A model generated the notes under the pieces. It was given only the letters and a program-made list of their open reading frames with translations, was not told the DNA's origin and searched no databases. Below are positions 1 through 10,690 of a DNA stretch of 64,000 nucleotides, piece after piece. Every line of letters starts with the position of its first letter. Positions within the stretch are counted from its first letter, which is position 1. The translations under genes and the position numbers were made by a program. The stretch is from Formicarius rufipectus (Eukaryota; Chordata; Aves; Passeriformes; Formicariidae), in NCBI GenBank assembly GCA_013399695.1, contig VXAU01000753.1:108016-172015 (forward strand), read 5' to 3'.

Positions 1-60
1 AAAAACAAACAAACAAAAAAAAAAAACCCCAAAAAAACCCACAAAAAAAAACCCCACAAA
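1..60. repeat. A/C-rich low-complexity tract at window edge
   Basis: Runs of A broken by C, CCC and CCCC, with AAAC units at the left end. It is cut by the window boundary, so its true length is unknown. No reading frame here is meaningful. Confidence 0.9.
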
Positions 61-310
61 CTTTTTTGGATAGAGTTTTAGTGGAGTCTGCATGGAAATA
101 TATCTGGTATTCATATACTTGTTAATGAGGCAAAGCCATCTGCATAGGCCACCTTAGGGTATACCTGGGAAGAGCCTGGTTGTCTTCAGCAGCCAGGAAA
201 CATGCTGAAAAGCATCCTTGAAGGCTCCAAAACATAAGTCTTTATTTAATAAGATGACAGCTAGGTAGCAACGTGGGCTGCACTTTTCTTGGCCCCTCTT
301 CACCTTATCC

Positions 311-361
311 ACAAGAAAAAAACAAAACAACAAACAAACAAAACAAAAAAAACCCAAAAAA
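311..361. repeat. A/C-rich low-complexity tract
   Basis: Short CAAA/CAAAA-type tract. The minus-strand open frame across it (154-390) is Phe/Cys/Leu-rich only because of this composition and is not a gene. Confidence 0.85.
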
Positions 362-1490
362 TCTCCTAGTGTCTCACAGAAAGTTCTCATGATAATTCAG
401 ATAAAAGTAAAATACCCAGTCCCTTGGTCTTTCACCTAGAGTTTGAAGAAGTGGTGAAGCAATAAAGGAATTAGTTTTCACTTTTATTTAGCAACTTTTA
501 ACAGAGGTACAGTGAATCATCAGCTGCATTTCAGGAGAGTGTATCTGAAGTGCAAATACCAGGGTGCAACTTCTGACACTTAATTTTTTTTTCAGTGCAG
601 GAGGTGTTATTCTTTTTTAATTCTTCTAAGCTGTGTTAAGATTAAAGGAATGCTTCATTGTATGATTATTTCTGAGCTTTGCTCAAAAGTCTCATTTCTC
701 ATGTTGAAGTTTTTCAAGTGTCCTTTGCCTTTTAGCAAGAACCCTATGTAGAGTATTAAGAAAATGACAAATCCCCCAAAGTGTTTCTAGAGGAAATGTT
801 TAACTAGGAAGTTAGGAACACATCTTTGTCTGAGGCAGTCTTTTGCAAAGTGTGAAAGAGTGAAAACTCTCGTTACGATTACCATTTGCCCAAAGTCAGC
901 CTGATTAAGTCAGTAGTTAGAAGCAATGTTTATTGCTTTTATATAGAGCTGACATCAACAGTGTAATTTCAGACTAATGTACAGAGCGCAGTAAAGATCC
1001 TCCTTTTCTAAAAGTGCTTGTTTGTTGCAATGCTGATTCAGATGCTCTAATTCTATAGGCTGAGTACATGCAGTCCAAGCTTATTTGGGATAACTTACAT
1101 TAAGACAGGTACAAGGGATAGAAAACAAAAATGGTAAGATTCCTACTGGGACTAATTGAAGCTTTTTTCTGCAGAGCCCTTAGGGTATAAATTAACACTC
1201 AGCTCCAGCTTCTGTAAAACAGCACCCAATGGTCACTACGTTAGAAACACGTCAACATTATATCACCTCCTCAAATCTGTATTTGATATGATGTCTTAAG
1301 TTAAATTCAGAGTAGAATTTGTAGATGTTTTCAGTTAATTGCATTAATTAACTGTTGATAATATGGTATTAAATAACAGTAGGAATGTTACATAAATAGT
1401 TGTTCAAGGACATTTATTATTTTTTCCTAGGACTTCACAAGACAAACTAGACTAAACACCTCACTAGAATAACACTGATTTATTTTTAGG
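362..1490. other. Unannotated AT-rich sequence
   Basis: AT-rich non-coding sequence with scattered stops in all frames. I see no repeat family, exon or RNA gene in it. Confidence 0.6.
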
Positions 1491-1693
1491 AAAAACAAAC
1501 AAACAAACAAACAAACAACACAAACAAACAAACAAAAAACACAAAAAAACAAACAAAAACACAAAAAAAACAAAAACCCAAACAAACAAAACAAAACAAA
1601 AACCCACCCTAAACAAAACAACAACAACAACAACAAAAAAAAAACACACCAAAAAACCAAACCAAACCAAAAGAAAAACAAAATCCCCAAACC
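1491..1693. repeat. Long (CAAA)n / A-C-rich simple repeat
   Basis: About 200 bp of CAAA, CAA and CAAAA units with occasional CCC. It directly abuts the 3' end of the minus-strand CR1 that begins near 1705, so on the CR1 sense strand it is a T/G-rich stretch just downstream of the element. The two minus-strand frames over it translate to Val/Phe/Leu/Cys strings, a composition artefact. Confidence 0.93.
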
Positions 1694-1704
1694 ACTATAA
1701 AACA

Positions 1705-2130
1705 ATTTCAAAGAACGATAGAATCGTCTGAGTTGGAAGGGAGCCACAAGGATCACTGAAGTCCATCTCCTGGTCCTGCACAGAACAGCCCTGGGAATCA
1801 CACCATGTGCCTGAGAGTATGGTCCAAATGCATCTTGAACTCTGTCAGGCTGGGTGCTGGGACCACTGCCCTGGGGAGCCTGTGCAGTGCCCAACCACCC
1901 TCTGGGTGAAGACCTTTTTCCTGATATCCAACCTAAACCTCCCCTGACACAGCTCCTGGCCATTCCCTTGGTCCTCTCGCTGGTGACCAGAGAGAAGAGA
2001 TCAGTGCCAGCCTTTCCTCTTCCCCTCATGAGAAAGCTGTAGACCTCAGTCTCTCTCTTCTTCTCCAGACTGAGCAAACCAAGTGACCTCAACTGTTCTT
2101 TGTATGGCTCATTCTTTGTAAACATTTCAA
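1705..2130 (-). mobile_element. CR1 LINE 3' fragment (end of ORF2 and 3' UTR)
   Basis: Truncated CR1 non-LTR retrotransposon, minus strand. The plus strand opens with a degenerate CR1 3' end (GATAGAATCGTCTGAGTTGGAAGGGA). Further right, the minus-strand translation carries the CR1 ORF2 C-terminal motif LRSLGLLSLEKKRE followed by DLFSLVTSERTKGMA. CR1 ORF2 encodes the endonuclease and reverse transcriptase, but only its extreme C-terminus remains, so the copy is inactive. 5' truncation is the normal state of CR1 copies. An open frame crosses the CR1/simple-repeat junction (1427-2125) but is not functional. Confidence 0.93.
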
Positions 2131-2504
2131 GAGAAGGAAACTGAGCATGAAAAATAATTTTGTGTCTGTGTCTGTAAACAACAGTGAAATAGATATACAG
2201 TCATATATGATCATTAAATAGAAGCAACTTTTCATTCAGGTATAACAACTGATGGCAACATTTTCATTATCATCAGATAAATCACTAAAAGTTTTTCACA
2301 GGTGTAGGATTTCCTTTATCTGTCTGACTACTGGAGGATTACAATATACAAAGGTCATTGTATTTTTAATAATAATAATTTAATTAAGCATCTCTCAGCT
2401 GAAGCAGTGCCCAGAGGTGTTTTTGTTCACCTCTGAAGATTTTATAGCAATCTTTGGACCACTTTCATCACCTGGAAACTATGAGAGTCATCTGGCTACT
2501 GTGT
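2131..2504. other. Unannotated AT-rich spacer between two CR1 pieces
   Basis: AT-rich unique-looking sequence between oppositely oriented CR1 fragments. No exon or RNA signal seen. Confidence 0.5.
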
Positions 2505-2875
2505 TTCAGTACTGCGTGTTCCACAAGAAAGATACTGAAAGAAGTTTAGTGGAGGTCCAAAAAGATGATTAGTGGCTCAGAGCACATGATATAGGGAAGT
2601 TGAGAAAGAAGCTTGTGTAGCCTTTAGAAAAGAAAGATAAAGAAGGAAACAGCCTTCATCTACCTGATGGAAGCTGACGGAGAAGAGGAAGACCCATTTC
2701 CTAAATGTCAAGTAAAAATACATAATTCATCAGACAAAAAGCACAACAAGGATGGTCAAGCTGGGACAGGTCACCTGGAGAGGTTGTGAAGGCCCCATCC
2801 TTAGAGATATTCAACACTTGACTAGACAAGGCTTTAGACAACCTCATATAACTTTGCAGCTGGATGTAACTTCAG
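2505..2875 (+). mobile_element. CR1 LINE fragment, old and diverged
   Basis: Plus-strand CR1 piece. It begins in the ORF2 C-terminal region (CCACAAGAAAGATACTGAAA, then GTCCAAAAAGATGATTAG) and ends with the 3'-proximal block GGAGAGGTTGTGAAGGCCCC, CATCCTTAGAGATATTCAAC and GACTAGACAAGGC. A short internal stretch is missing compared with other CR1 copies. It lies opposite in orientation to the CR1 at 1705-2130. The small plus-strand frame at 2752-2937 is the ORF2 remnant, not a gene. Confidence 0.85.
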
Positions 2876-5520
2876 AAAACAAGGTTGTTTCTACTTTGAC
2901 TAGCATTGCACAAGAGAACCTCCATAAATCCCTTTAAACCTAAATTATTATTCAATACTAGGATTTTTCAGAAAAAAAAAAAAAGAATTTTCATTTGTCT
3001 TTTTAGCCTGAAGGATTAGACCCAGTAATTTTTATTTTTTTTTAATAGGGAAGTGTTATAAAATCAGCTTAGAAAAAATATCTTTGTCAGTGGAATTTAA
3101 AACCTGAAAATATTTCCAGTTTTCACTCATTGCCCTTTTTTTCCTTTAAAGATGCATTTCTATAATAGTATCACTGGTGGTAATATTTTCATAGCACAGC
3201 AAAACATTCATAAAGACCAAAACATTTTATGATAAAAAATTAGAGAGAAAAAAAATAAAATCTTGTTACTTTAGGCATCGTTCTGAGTAACTGGAAATAT
3301 TGGTATTCAAATTTTTCAACAGTTCAGCCAAAATGAGGAAAAAAATGAAAGATTATTTGCATAAATTATATCCTCCTAGGCTTAACATATATTGCAAACC
3401 CAAGAAACAGTTTCCTGCAGAGCTGCTTTTATGAACAAAGTTCTGCAGATTGTTTTAACAGTCAGTGAATTCCACTTCTGAACACAAGAACAAAGTAATG
3501 AGTATGCAGATTTTGCACCACTGCTTTTCAGGCAAGCCAAAATCTCCTCAGAGAAACAGTGGCAAGCCAGATATTTGTAAAGCAGGTGCAGCACTTCCCT
3601 TAATTCCCAGATCTCCTGAATCCAGATTTCCATACATCAACTAGTGTAGATGAAAGAGTGTTATCATGAGCTACAGAGGCTTATTTCTCCTGTTGGCCTC
3701 TGCACATTGTATGTTCCTTTCTTTGTTGAAGGTTGTTCAGTGCAGCCTATGATGTTAAGGTCTTTCCCATGCACATGGGGGCTCATCCTGCACCAATTCT
3801 GATGGCCAACACAGAGCCCAGTGTGACAGTCAGCAATCACTCCCTTCTGAAGAAAACCAAACTGCAAACAGAAAATGCCAGCAGTGAAGGCAAAAGTATG
3901 GACAGGAATGAAGAAGGGAAGAGCCTTAGTGCATATCCACAGAGTTCCAACCTAATGTGAGCCCTGTGTTCTCTTTTGTTCTGGAGCTAGAGAGTCTTGC
4001 TGAGCTACCAAAATCCCATTAGTGAGCAGTGGGATCCTGCACTACAATCAAATCCTCTCTTTTCCAGGTTACTAAGGCTGCCCTCCTTGGTGCAGAAAAC
4101 ACTTAGTTGCCAAGCACTATCAGACCTACACAGGATACAGCCTCACTTCTTGTCAGAGGTGGTTCAATGAACTTATGTGTTCACCTCTTCATTATACCAG
4201 TCCATCTCATGGTGGAAGAAAACCAAAAACCATCTGAACCCCTGGACACTGAGCTTGGCATGACAATAATGCTGGACAGTTTTATGGAGCACTTCCAGAA
4301 GGGCTGGGCAGAGGAGTGCACTGTGTGGTTGCAGGAATGACCTCTGCAAAAGCTCAATCTGAGTGGGGAAGAAGAGGGAGATGGTAGTTCTGGAATCTCA
4401 GGGCTCCATCTATGACTTCCTGACACTGGACAAATCCATGTTTGAGGGGGAGACATTTAGCTCCATCTGCCACAAAACTCTTAGCTTGAGTTGCTGTGCA
4501 CTCAGCCTGCTGTGAGTGCAAAGCCTGGAGCTCTGCCATATGGGAAGGAGGAGCCCACTACACTGGGAAAATCATTTTCATATCTCCAGAAGCCAGCATT
4601 TCCCATACCACAGGGAAGAGCATCATCCACATCCCTTCCATTCATTATTTTAAATAACGTACAAATGAAAGCACCTGATGATTCAGAATCCTTTTTTTTA
4701 TACAATTACTGTCATTTTAATTGCCCAATATAAGCCATTTTCTCTAGGTTGTTGAAGGCAAAAAAAATTAAAAAATAATACAAAAAATATATATTTTGAT
4801 TTAAATTATGTTAATATTAGGAAAAAAAACCCCATCCTCACCTGAAACTAATGTAACAAGTCAGAAATATCAAAAAACAGTGAGGAAAAGAAAACAGCAT
4901 TTACTGATGTTTTGTTTCTTGATTTCATTGCGTTTTCTTCCAGTCATGATCAGTAGGAATTCTCCTTTAAATACAAAAAGAAATTCTTAAATCATAATAT
5001 ACTTCCACTAGCTAGGGAAACCAGAAAAAAAAAATACTAAATTGTCATTGTTCTGGGATAAAAGGAGAAAGTAAAAAGGATCTCTTTTAGTTTTGTGTTT
5101 TAATATATTCATTCTAATTAAGAAAAAAATACAGACTTGTATTTGGAATGTTGTACTCAAATGGGCCCCAGTCAAACAGTTGCTTTATTAGCTCAAAACA
5201 CACTGAAGAGAGAGAGGTGCACAGTTGGTGTCAAATGCTGCTGGCATTCTGTCACATTTAGAAGTCTTAATTTACATATATGCACCTACTTGCACTTTAT
5301 GGGTGTGGAGGTCAATTATTGCAAGCATAATTAACATCTTACTGCCAAAATTTGTTAAGCAATTAAGGCAAAATGAAGATTTGAATAATAGAACATGATA
5401 ACTAGGTGCTCTCTTAAAGGATGAGTAATAAAATTTAGGATCTGAAAATCTTGGCTCATTTAGAATACTGTCAGTTCCNAAACTCATGCAAATGAGTATG
5501 AAATAAGCTTAAAGAAAATA
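2876..5520. other. Non-coding stretch without recognised features
   Basis: AT-rich with short A and T runs. A somewhat GC-richer part at about 3660-4540 has several 60-90 codon frames on both strands, including one of 75 codons at 3733-3960, but none has a recognisable domain, signal peptide or family motif. A single N lies at 5479. Confidence 0.5.
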
Positions 5521-5529
5521 TTTCACCAA

Positions 5530-5905
5530 GTAGAGAAACTGATACACATCTCTGGACAACCAGAAGAGTAGAGGGACTTTTAGGGGCCACATTTCAATAT
5601 CTGTAAGGAGCTAACCAAGAAGACTAAACCAAGCTCTTTACCCAGATGCTTCATGGGAGAACAGACAACAGTCATCAGCTGAATTGGGAGAGGTTCCATC
5701 TGGACATAAGAGGGAAAAAAGGCACTAAGTCAATTAAGAACTGGACCAGGGTCCAGCGAAGTTGTGGGACCTCAGTCCTTGGATGTTTTCAGGATGTAAT
5801 TGGATAACCCTCCTGTGATTTCAGTGTTGACCCTACTTTGAAGAACAGGTTGGTACAGAGACCTCGCAAGGCTCCTTCCACTTCAGCAGTTCTGTGACAT
5901 ATATG
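5530..5905 (+). mobile_element. CR1 LINE 3' fragment
   Basis: Plus-strand CR1 piece. It contains AAGACTAAACCAAGCTCTTT, then GAGAACAGACAACAGTCATC, GAGAGGTTCCATCTGGACAT and the late block CCTCAGTCCTTGGATGTTTT. It ends in a degenerate CR1 3' end (TTCCACTTCAGCAGTTCTGTGA). Reading frames are broken. It differs from the 27.8-kb copy and is probably another CR1 subfamily. Confidence 0.85.
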
Positions 5906-7900
5906 ATCCTAGTGAAAAATGAAAACCATGTTGAAATTTCTGTATTGGAAGAAAGTAGATGTAAACTGTGTGTCTGCCTTGACAACGGAAGCACTAGCAG
6001 TATTTATAGCCCCAACTTCTAAAGCACTTCTCAGAAATGGTAAATAAGCTCAGTGCCTGAAAGAAGAAATAAAAATCAAAGATCTGCATCTGAGATGCTG
6101 AATGAGGAGTGGGCGTTTAGACAAATTAATTCACATATATTTATAATATAACTGTATAATGTTTACTGACTTTTAAAAATCCTTAATAACCACTAAAATG
6201 TCACAGAGTGAGAGAAAACATGAATAGTAAGCAATTAAAAAGGTATTTTATTTTTTAAAGAAACCAAGTCAAGCTAAATTTACATCTGAATAGCTTTTCA
6301 ACTGAAAGCCCATTCAAGAATTCAAAATAAAATTATCTGTAAAATCTTGGTTTTGCTACTTTGGAAGAATATTTAAACAACTTTCACCGATTAAGTATTT
6401 TCTCTCTGGCACATGGCTCAGCTATTTGGGCAACAGGATCTACCTGTGCTGGCAAATAAGGAACACCAGTTTTGTCATAAGCATGAAATTGTATGAGGAT
6501 ATCAGAAGTATAAAAACTGATGTAATGGAAAATAAATGGTATTGCTCACAAGTGACAGAAATCAATGAATCACTAGAGTTTAGTGTTTTCAGAACACAAA
6601 CGATAATGGAGTAAGTAAGGAAGTCTGCATGAATCAAGTGGAGAGATGTATGTTCTGTAAGGCTTCGTTCAGTTATTATCAGTTGTTGCTTTACTTCAAC
6701 ATCATTTGGACTAACAGAACAGAAAAAGTGAAGATGCCCCATTGCCCCTGATAGTTCTGAGAAGGGCAAAACATATTTTCATATACTAGGCATTCAAAAT
6801 CCATTACAGAGAACTCTGAGAGTAATAACACTAGTCACAACAGCAGCTGCACATCTTGATGTAGTTCACACACAATGTTTTGAGCACTGTAATCCACTTT
6901 ACTTCAAGTCATGACTAATATAAGTATATTCTGTCCAAATATCACTTTTTGAAGTAAAGAAACTTTGTATACCTTCTGGCCAAAAAAAAAACAAAAAAAA
7001 ATCTGAACATTTGAACTTGTTTGTGATTTTGAGAAGTAGGATTGCTAATTAGCACATGTTAGCTTTTCAAATGAAAAGAAAAAAAAGCAGCAGGTTGACC
7101 TCCAAAGTTACATTAATAATGTTGCACTTATATGGGAAGTTAGAATCCTTAAAAGGGCCATATTCCAGATAAACTGAAAGTTTTTATCTAGTCCTGTATG
7201 AAACATCTCATAAAATAATCTCATATTGAGTTAAAATTCTATCATATAATGGCTGCAGCTGATGTCCAGATTAGGAACTATTAGGAACCTTTAGGAACTT
7301 CATAATGGAATATAAAAACTGCAGAGTACTATGCAAAGGATCATGAGGAGTGTATAGCTATATGTGGTCCTTCTTCAGAAATTTAGAAAAAGCCCTTTGA
7401 TAGAAACTGGAGATTTTCAGTTGAACAGATATTAAATAAAAATGCTGCCAACTGCTTGCCCTAGATTTTAGGGAAAACAGGTCTTACTAAACCTGTTTGC
7501 ACCCTCTGTTGGGCGTATGACTTTGGCTGACAAATAGAGCTGTCAAATATTCAGGCTCTGAAAGGCTACTACATGTGAACCAGTTAGAAAAGCAGCGTCA
7601 CTAAATACTATTAAATATAGATGTAACAGACTAAGAACTGTCTAGACAATTAATATAAAAAGTAGTCAATAGTGGTGCAACATGACTGTAATGAAAATGT
7701 CTCTAAGGCAGATTTTTAACTACAGGAGCATGTTCTGTACTACTGAACCATTTCACAAAATCATTTGAGATACATAAAGGTGCTTCTGATGAAAATTTTG
7801 GAAGACATAAGGATTGATGTGGTTAGGAATACCAAAGGTTGATCTGCGGATGTCTACTCTCCCCAAAATGGGCAGGATTCCCATACCAAATAAAAGTGCC
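5906..7900. other. Non-coding AT-rich stretch
   Basis: No gene or transposon recognised. It holds short A runs near 6980 and 7080 and a small triplicated TAGGAAC motif near 7272-7300. The 109-codon minus-strand frame at 6440-6769 has no recognisable motif. Confidence 0.5.
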
Positions 7901-7901
7901 T

Positions 7902-7933
7902 GCTTTGGATATTTGGATATTTTTGGATATTTG
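7902..7933. repeat. Short tandem GGATATTT repeat
   Basis: Three copies of a GGATATTT-like unit with one longer spacer (TTTGGATATTTGGATATTTTTGGATATTTGG). It lies about 40 bp before the inverted repeat at 7972-8038. Confidence 0.7.
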
Positions 7934-7971
7934 GCTCACTGTAAGAGCCACCTAATTTTTCAGCCAAAGTA

Positions 7972-8038
7972 GAGAAATAGGCACTTTTAGATGTCTATGC
8001 TAGTTCAGAATAGTAACACCCAAAAGTGCCTATTTCTC
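7972..8038. repeat. 17-bp perfect inverted repeat with 33-nt loop
   Basis: GAGAAATAGGCACTTTT at 7972-7988 is the exact reverse complement of AAAAGTGCCTATTTCTC at 8022-8038. A third partial copy of the arm (AAAAGTGCCT) lies near 7884. A smaller hairpin, GGCTC...GAGCC, lies near 7933-7949. The arrangement could be a decayed DNA-transposon or MITE end or a chance hairpin. I do not recognise a family. Confidence 0.7.
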
Positions 8039-8199
8039 ACCTCTGATCCTAAAGAAAACACTGCTTTACTCATGAAATTAGTTGAAAGCACTCCTTTTTG
8101 ATGTCTTTTTTAGTACAAGGAAGTTGTATATTTAGGACTAAAGAAAACAGGCAAAGTCTACAGAAAGAAGGGTTGAATACTGGAAAACAGGGACCCTGG

Positions 8200-8812
8200 A
8201 AATAATTGAAGGCTGCATCCCAGACTGTATCAAAAGCAGCATGGCCACCAGGATGAGAAAGGTGATTCTGCCCCTCTAGTCCACTTTCATGAGTCCCCAT
8301 TTGGAGTGCTGCATCCAGCTCTGAGGCCCCCAACATAGGAAGGATGAGGATCTGCTGGAGTGAGTCCAAGGGCAGCCAACAACAATGATCAGAGGGATGG
8401 AGCACTTCTGCTATGAGGACATGCTGAGAGAGCTGGGGTTGTTAATTCTTGGTAAGAGAATGCCACAGGTATACCTTCTTACAGTCTTTCAGTAAATAAA
8501 GGGGGCTTACAAGAAAGACTGAAACAAACCTTTTACTAGGGCCTGCAGTGACAGGACAAAAGGCAACAACATTAACTAGAGGAGAGTAGGTTTAAATTGG
8601 AAATCAAGAAAAAAAAATTATGTGGGTGGTGAGACACTGGAAGATGTTGACCAGAGAAATTGTGGATACCCCAGCCCTGGAAGTGTTCAAGGCCAGGTTG
8701 AAGGGGCTTTCAGCAAGCTAGTCTAGTGGAAGGTGTCCCTGCCAAGACCAGGGTGATAAGAGATTTTTAAAGGTCCCTTTCAACTAAACCCATTATTTGT
8801 TTCTATGATTCA
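8200..8812 (+). mobile_element. CR1 LINE 3' fragment, about 0.6 kb
   Basis: Plus-strand CR1 with much of the 3'-terminal architecture. The ORF2 C-terminal block is visible (GAGTGCTGCATCCAGCTCTG, then CAGAGGGATGGAGCACTTCT and GCTGAGAGAGCTGGGGTTGT). It is followed by CCCTGGAAGTGTTCAAGGCC, AGTGGAAGGTGTCCCTGCC and the 3' end ATTTGTTTCTATGATTC. The ORF2 frame is disrupted. The 111-codon minus-strand frame over it is an antisense shadow. Confidence 0.94.
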
Positions 8813-9690
8813 CTGCTTATTTTGGAAAAATTTAACTTAATCCCCAGATATAAATTTGAAAGCAATAAGTCCATTTAGTAGCAAAGGGCAGTATAGAAGC
8901 AATTTTACTTCAATATATATGAAACCATAACTCCAATGTACGGATACAGCATAAAATTAGTGTCTGCATTTTAATAAGGACATTGTAAATCAAGACCAGA
9001 AAAAGAAAATATTAAAAGGATGGGGAAATATTTTCTTTCAGTAAAAGTTTTAAAAACAAAGCTGTTTAACCTTCCATCTGATGACTGAGAAATTATTTGA
9101 ATGCAGTATTTGATATAGCAGAAGCAGCCATAAAAAGAACCACTGACCGTAAACTGTTAGTGGACAACTTTACACTGAAAAGGTGGCACACACAAACATT
9201 AGGCAAAAAAGCCATCAAAACAAACTGCCCAAGGAAGTGATGACTTCTCTGTTACCTGACACCTTTCAGCACTGGAGGTTTTGCAAGGAGATATAAGCCT
9301 TTGAAATACAAATATTCTTTGTTCTAGTGCAAGCTAAGGCTTGAGGAAATGTGACTAAACCTAATGGTTCTTCAAGCAGCCTGCTATTATACCTCCTCCT
9401 GGCCTTTAACTCCTTCTTCCTCTGGACTGAAGATTGGAGAATAAAAATGAGGCAAATACACAGGAACTGCCCGAGTTTCACTTCTGCCACAAGATCTAGT
9501 GACACCAAGTCCCTTAACTTACACGTGAACGTATTTCTTTTCAACATCATTTAAACAGACTCTCTGACAAACTGGTGCTTTAGTAGCATGTGCCAAAGAG
9601 TGAAGTGAACAGAAGCACAATAAAAACCTGCCATGAGGAGTATAGGTGGATATATGAGCAGTGTTAGGTTATGTGACCATCTGCACAAAG
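8813..9690. other. Non-coding AT-rich stretch, possible tiny CR1 remnant
   Basis: Mostly featureless. At about 9226-9285, AACTGCCCAAGGAAGTGATG followed by a GGAGGTTTT block resembles the CR1 3' region on the plus strand. It is too short and diverged to call with confidence. Confidence 0.4.
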
Positions 9691-9948
9691 TTGTTGTTGG
9701 CTGGACTTCGCGAACAAAGATCTTGGGATAAGCCTGCGCAATGGATTTTTTAAGTGAGGCCCAGGGTGCACAGAACTGGCCCCACTCCCTTTATTCCTGA
9801 GGTTCATCTTGCCACGGCCGAGCAGCTCGGACGGCGACAGCGAGTTCCTCCAGGATTCGAACCGGCGTCCTCAGAGGAGGAGCCGGCTCCACAGGCGGGG
9901 GCCTACGCCACTCGGCCAACACCCGCCGCCTCTCAAGTGTAAACAAAT
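9691..9948 (-). mobile_element. Candidate tRNA-derived SINE or tRNA-like insertion (class II, Ser/Leu type)
   Basis: CpG-dense insertion, minus strand. A pol III A box TGGCCGAGTGG (minus of 9908-9918) and a B box GGTTCGAATCC (minus of 9853-9863) lie 55 nt apart, the spacing of a tRNA with a long variable arm. Between them are a D-stem (GCC/GGC), an anticodon-like stem with 4 of 5 pairs, a CTGTGGA loop with T at position 33, and a perfect variable-arm hairpin TCCTC-CTCT-GAGGA. The T stem pairs only 3 of 5 and the acceptor ends do not pair, so it is not a working tRNA gene. A non-tRNA body of about 150 bp follows, ending in CAACAACAAC. ACAAAG occurs at both edges (9685-9690, 9949-9954) and could be a target duplication. 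The SINE interpretation is inference. Confidence 0.62.
9853..9925 (-). other. tRNA-like head (class II fold)
   Basis: The part of the insertion that folds like tRNA-Ser or tRNA-Leu. A and B boxes are intact, the anticodon-loop triplet is GTG if folded as described, and the variable arm is a 5-bp stem with a 4-nt loop. Mismatches in the T and acceptor stems argue for a retroposed or decayed copy. No terminal CCA is encoded. Confidence 0.6.
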
Positions 9949-9954
9949 ACAAAG

Positions 9955-10560
9955 TAGCCCTTGGAATAGTGACGAGTGGGGAAATCCATGAGTTTGTGGA
10001 CTTTTTAGATTGTCAGATCAGGAAGATTTGCAAGAACTGCCATGGTGATACAGAAGGTAGAGATCACAATTCAGTCTCTCCCTCCTCAATAAGTACCAGA
10101 CTGGGATTTGATGTGATATTAAGGACAGCATCATAATTCTGTACATTAGCATTGCTAAAATAAATGAATAGCATTTTCTGAAAGGTTAGGCCTTTTAATG
10201 CCCATGTCCTAGGCAATACTAATTTAAAATTTAAATTTCATCAGTTGATTTTCCTGTCAGTTTCACTTATTTTTACTTCTTGTTATGAGATATATGCACT
10301 GTTCAAATAGCTCATTGATTCTTTCTCAGATATCTGTCAGCTGCTTTTCAGTGCCTGGAAAAGTTTTCTATATATACTTATGTCTCTTTAAGTTCTTGTG
10401 CTGTTATCACCTGTTAGTATGCAGTAACTCAGAGAGACAGAAGCAGATTTCAATCATATTATTGTGTGCTAGAAGGCAGCCAGGGGAAAAAAAAAAAAGG
10501 TGTGAATTTAAATTCCACAGGGGTATTAAAAGTTCTCATTTTAATGAAAATGACAACAAA
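9955..10560. other. Non-coding AT-rich stretch
   Basis: No feature recognised. The 93-codon plus-strand frame at 10285-10566 crosses an A run and has no family motif. Confidence 0.5.
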
Positions 10561-10690
10561 AGTTAATCATCTAGTTCCAACCCCTCTGCCACGGGCAGAC
10601 ATACCTTCCACTAGACCAAGTTACTCAAAGCCTCATCCCAGATGGTCTTCAACACCCCCAGGGATGGTGCATCTACAAATTCTTTGTGAA
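10561..10690 (-). mobile_element. CR1 LINE 3' fragment, short
   Basis: Minus-strand CR1 piece of about 130 bp. On the plus strand it reads ATCTAGTTCCAACCCCTCTG, CCTTCCACTAGACCAAGTT, CAAAGCCTCATCCCAGATGG and CCCCCAGGGATGGTGCATC, the reverse complement of the CR1 3' region. The terminal octamer box is missing or mutated. Confidence 0.9.

Noticed and set aside
1427..2125. 232-codon minus-strand open frame
   Set aside because: Its first half is CR1 ORF2/3' UTR read through and the second half is the reverse of a (CAAA)n tract. No cellular gene.
3733..3960. 75-codon plus-strand frame with relatively even composition
   Set aside because: No signal peptide, domain or splice context recognised. Length is within chance expectation.
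8070..8405. 111-codon minus-strand frame
   Set aside because: Antisense shadow of a plus-strand CR1.
9226..9285. CR1 3' fragment
   Set aside because: Only about 60 bp with partial resemblance and no terminal octamer. Mentioned in the stretch description but not called.
9853..9925. Functional tRNA gene
   Set aside because: Acceptor stem does not pair and the T stem pairs only 3 of 5, so it is called tRNA-like rather than a tRNA.
9754..9991. Two Arg/Pro/Ser-rich plus-strand frames
   Set aside because: They are readings of the CpG-rich tRNA-like insertion on its opposite strand.
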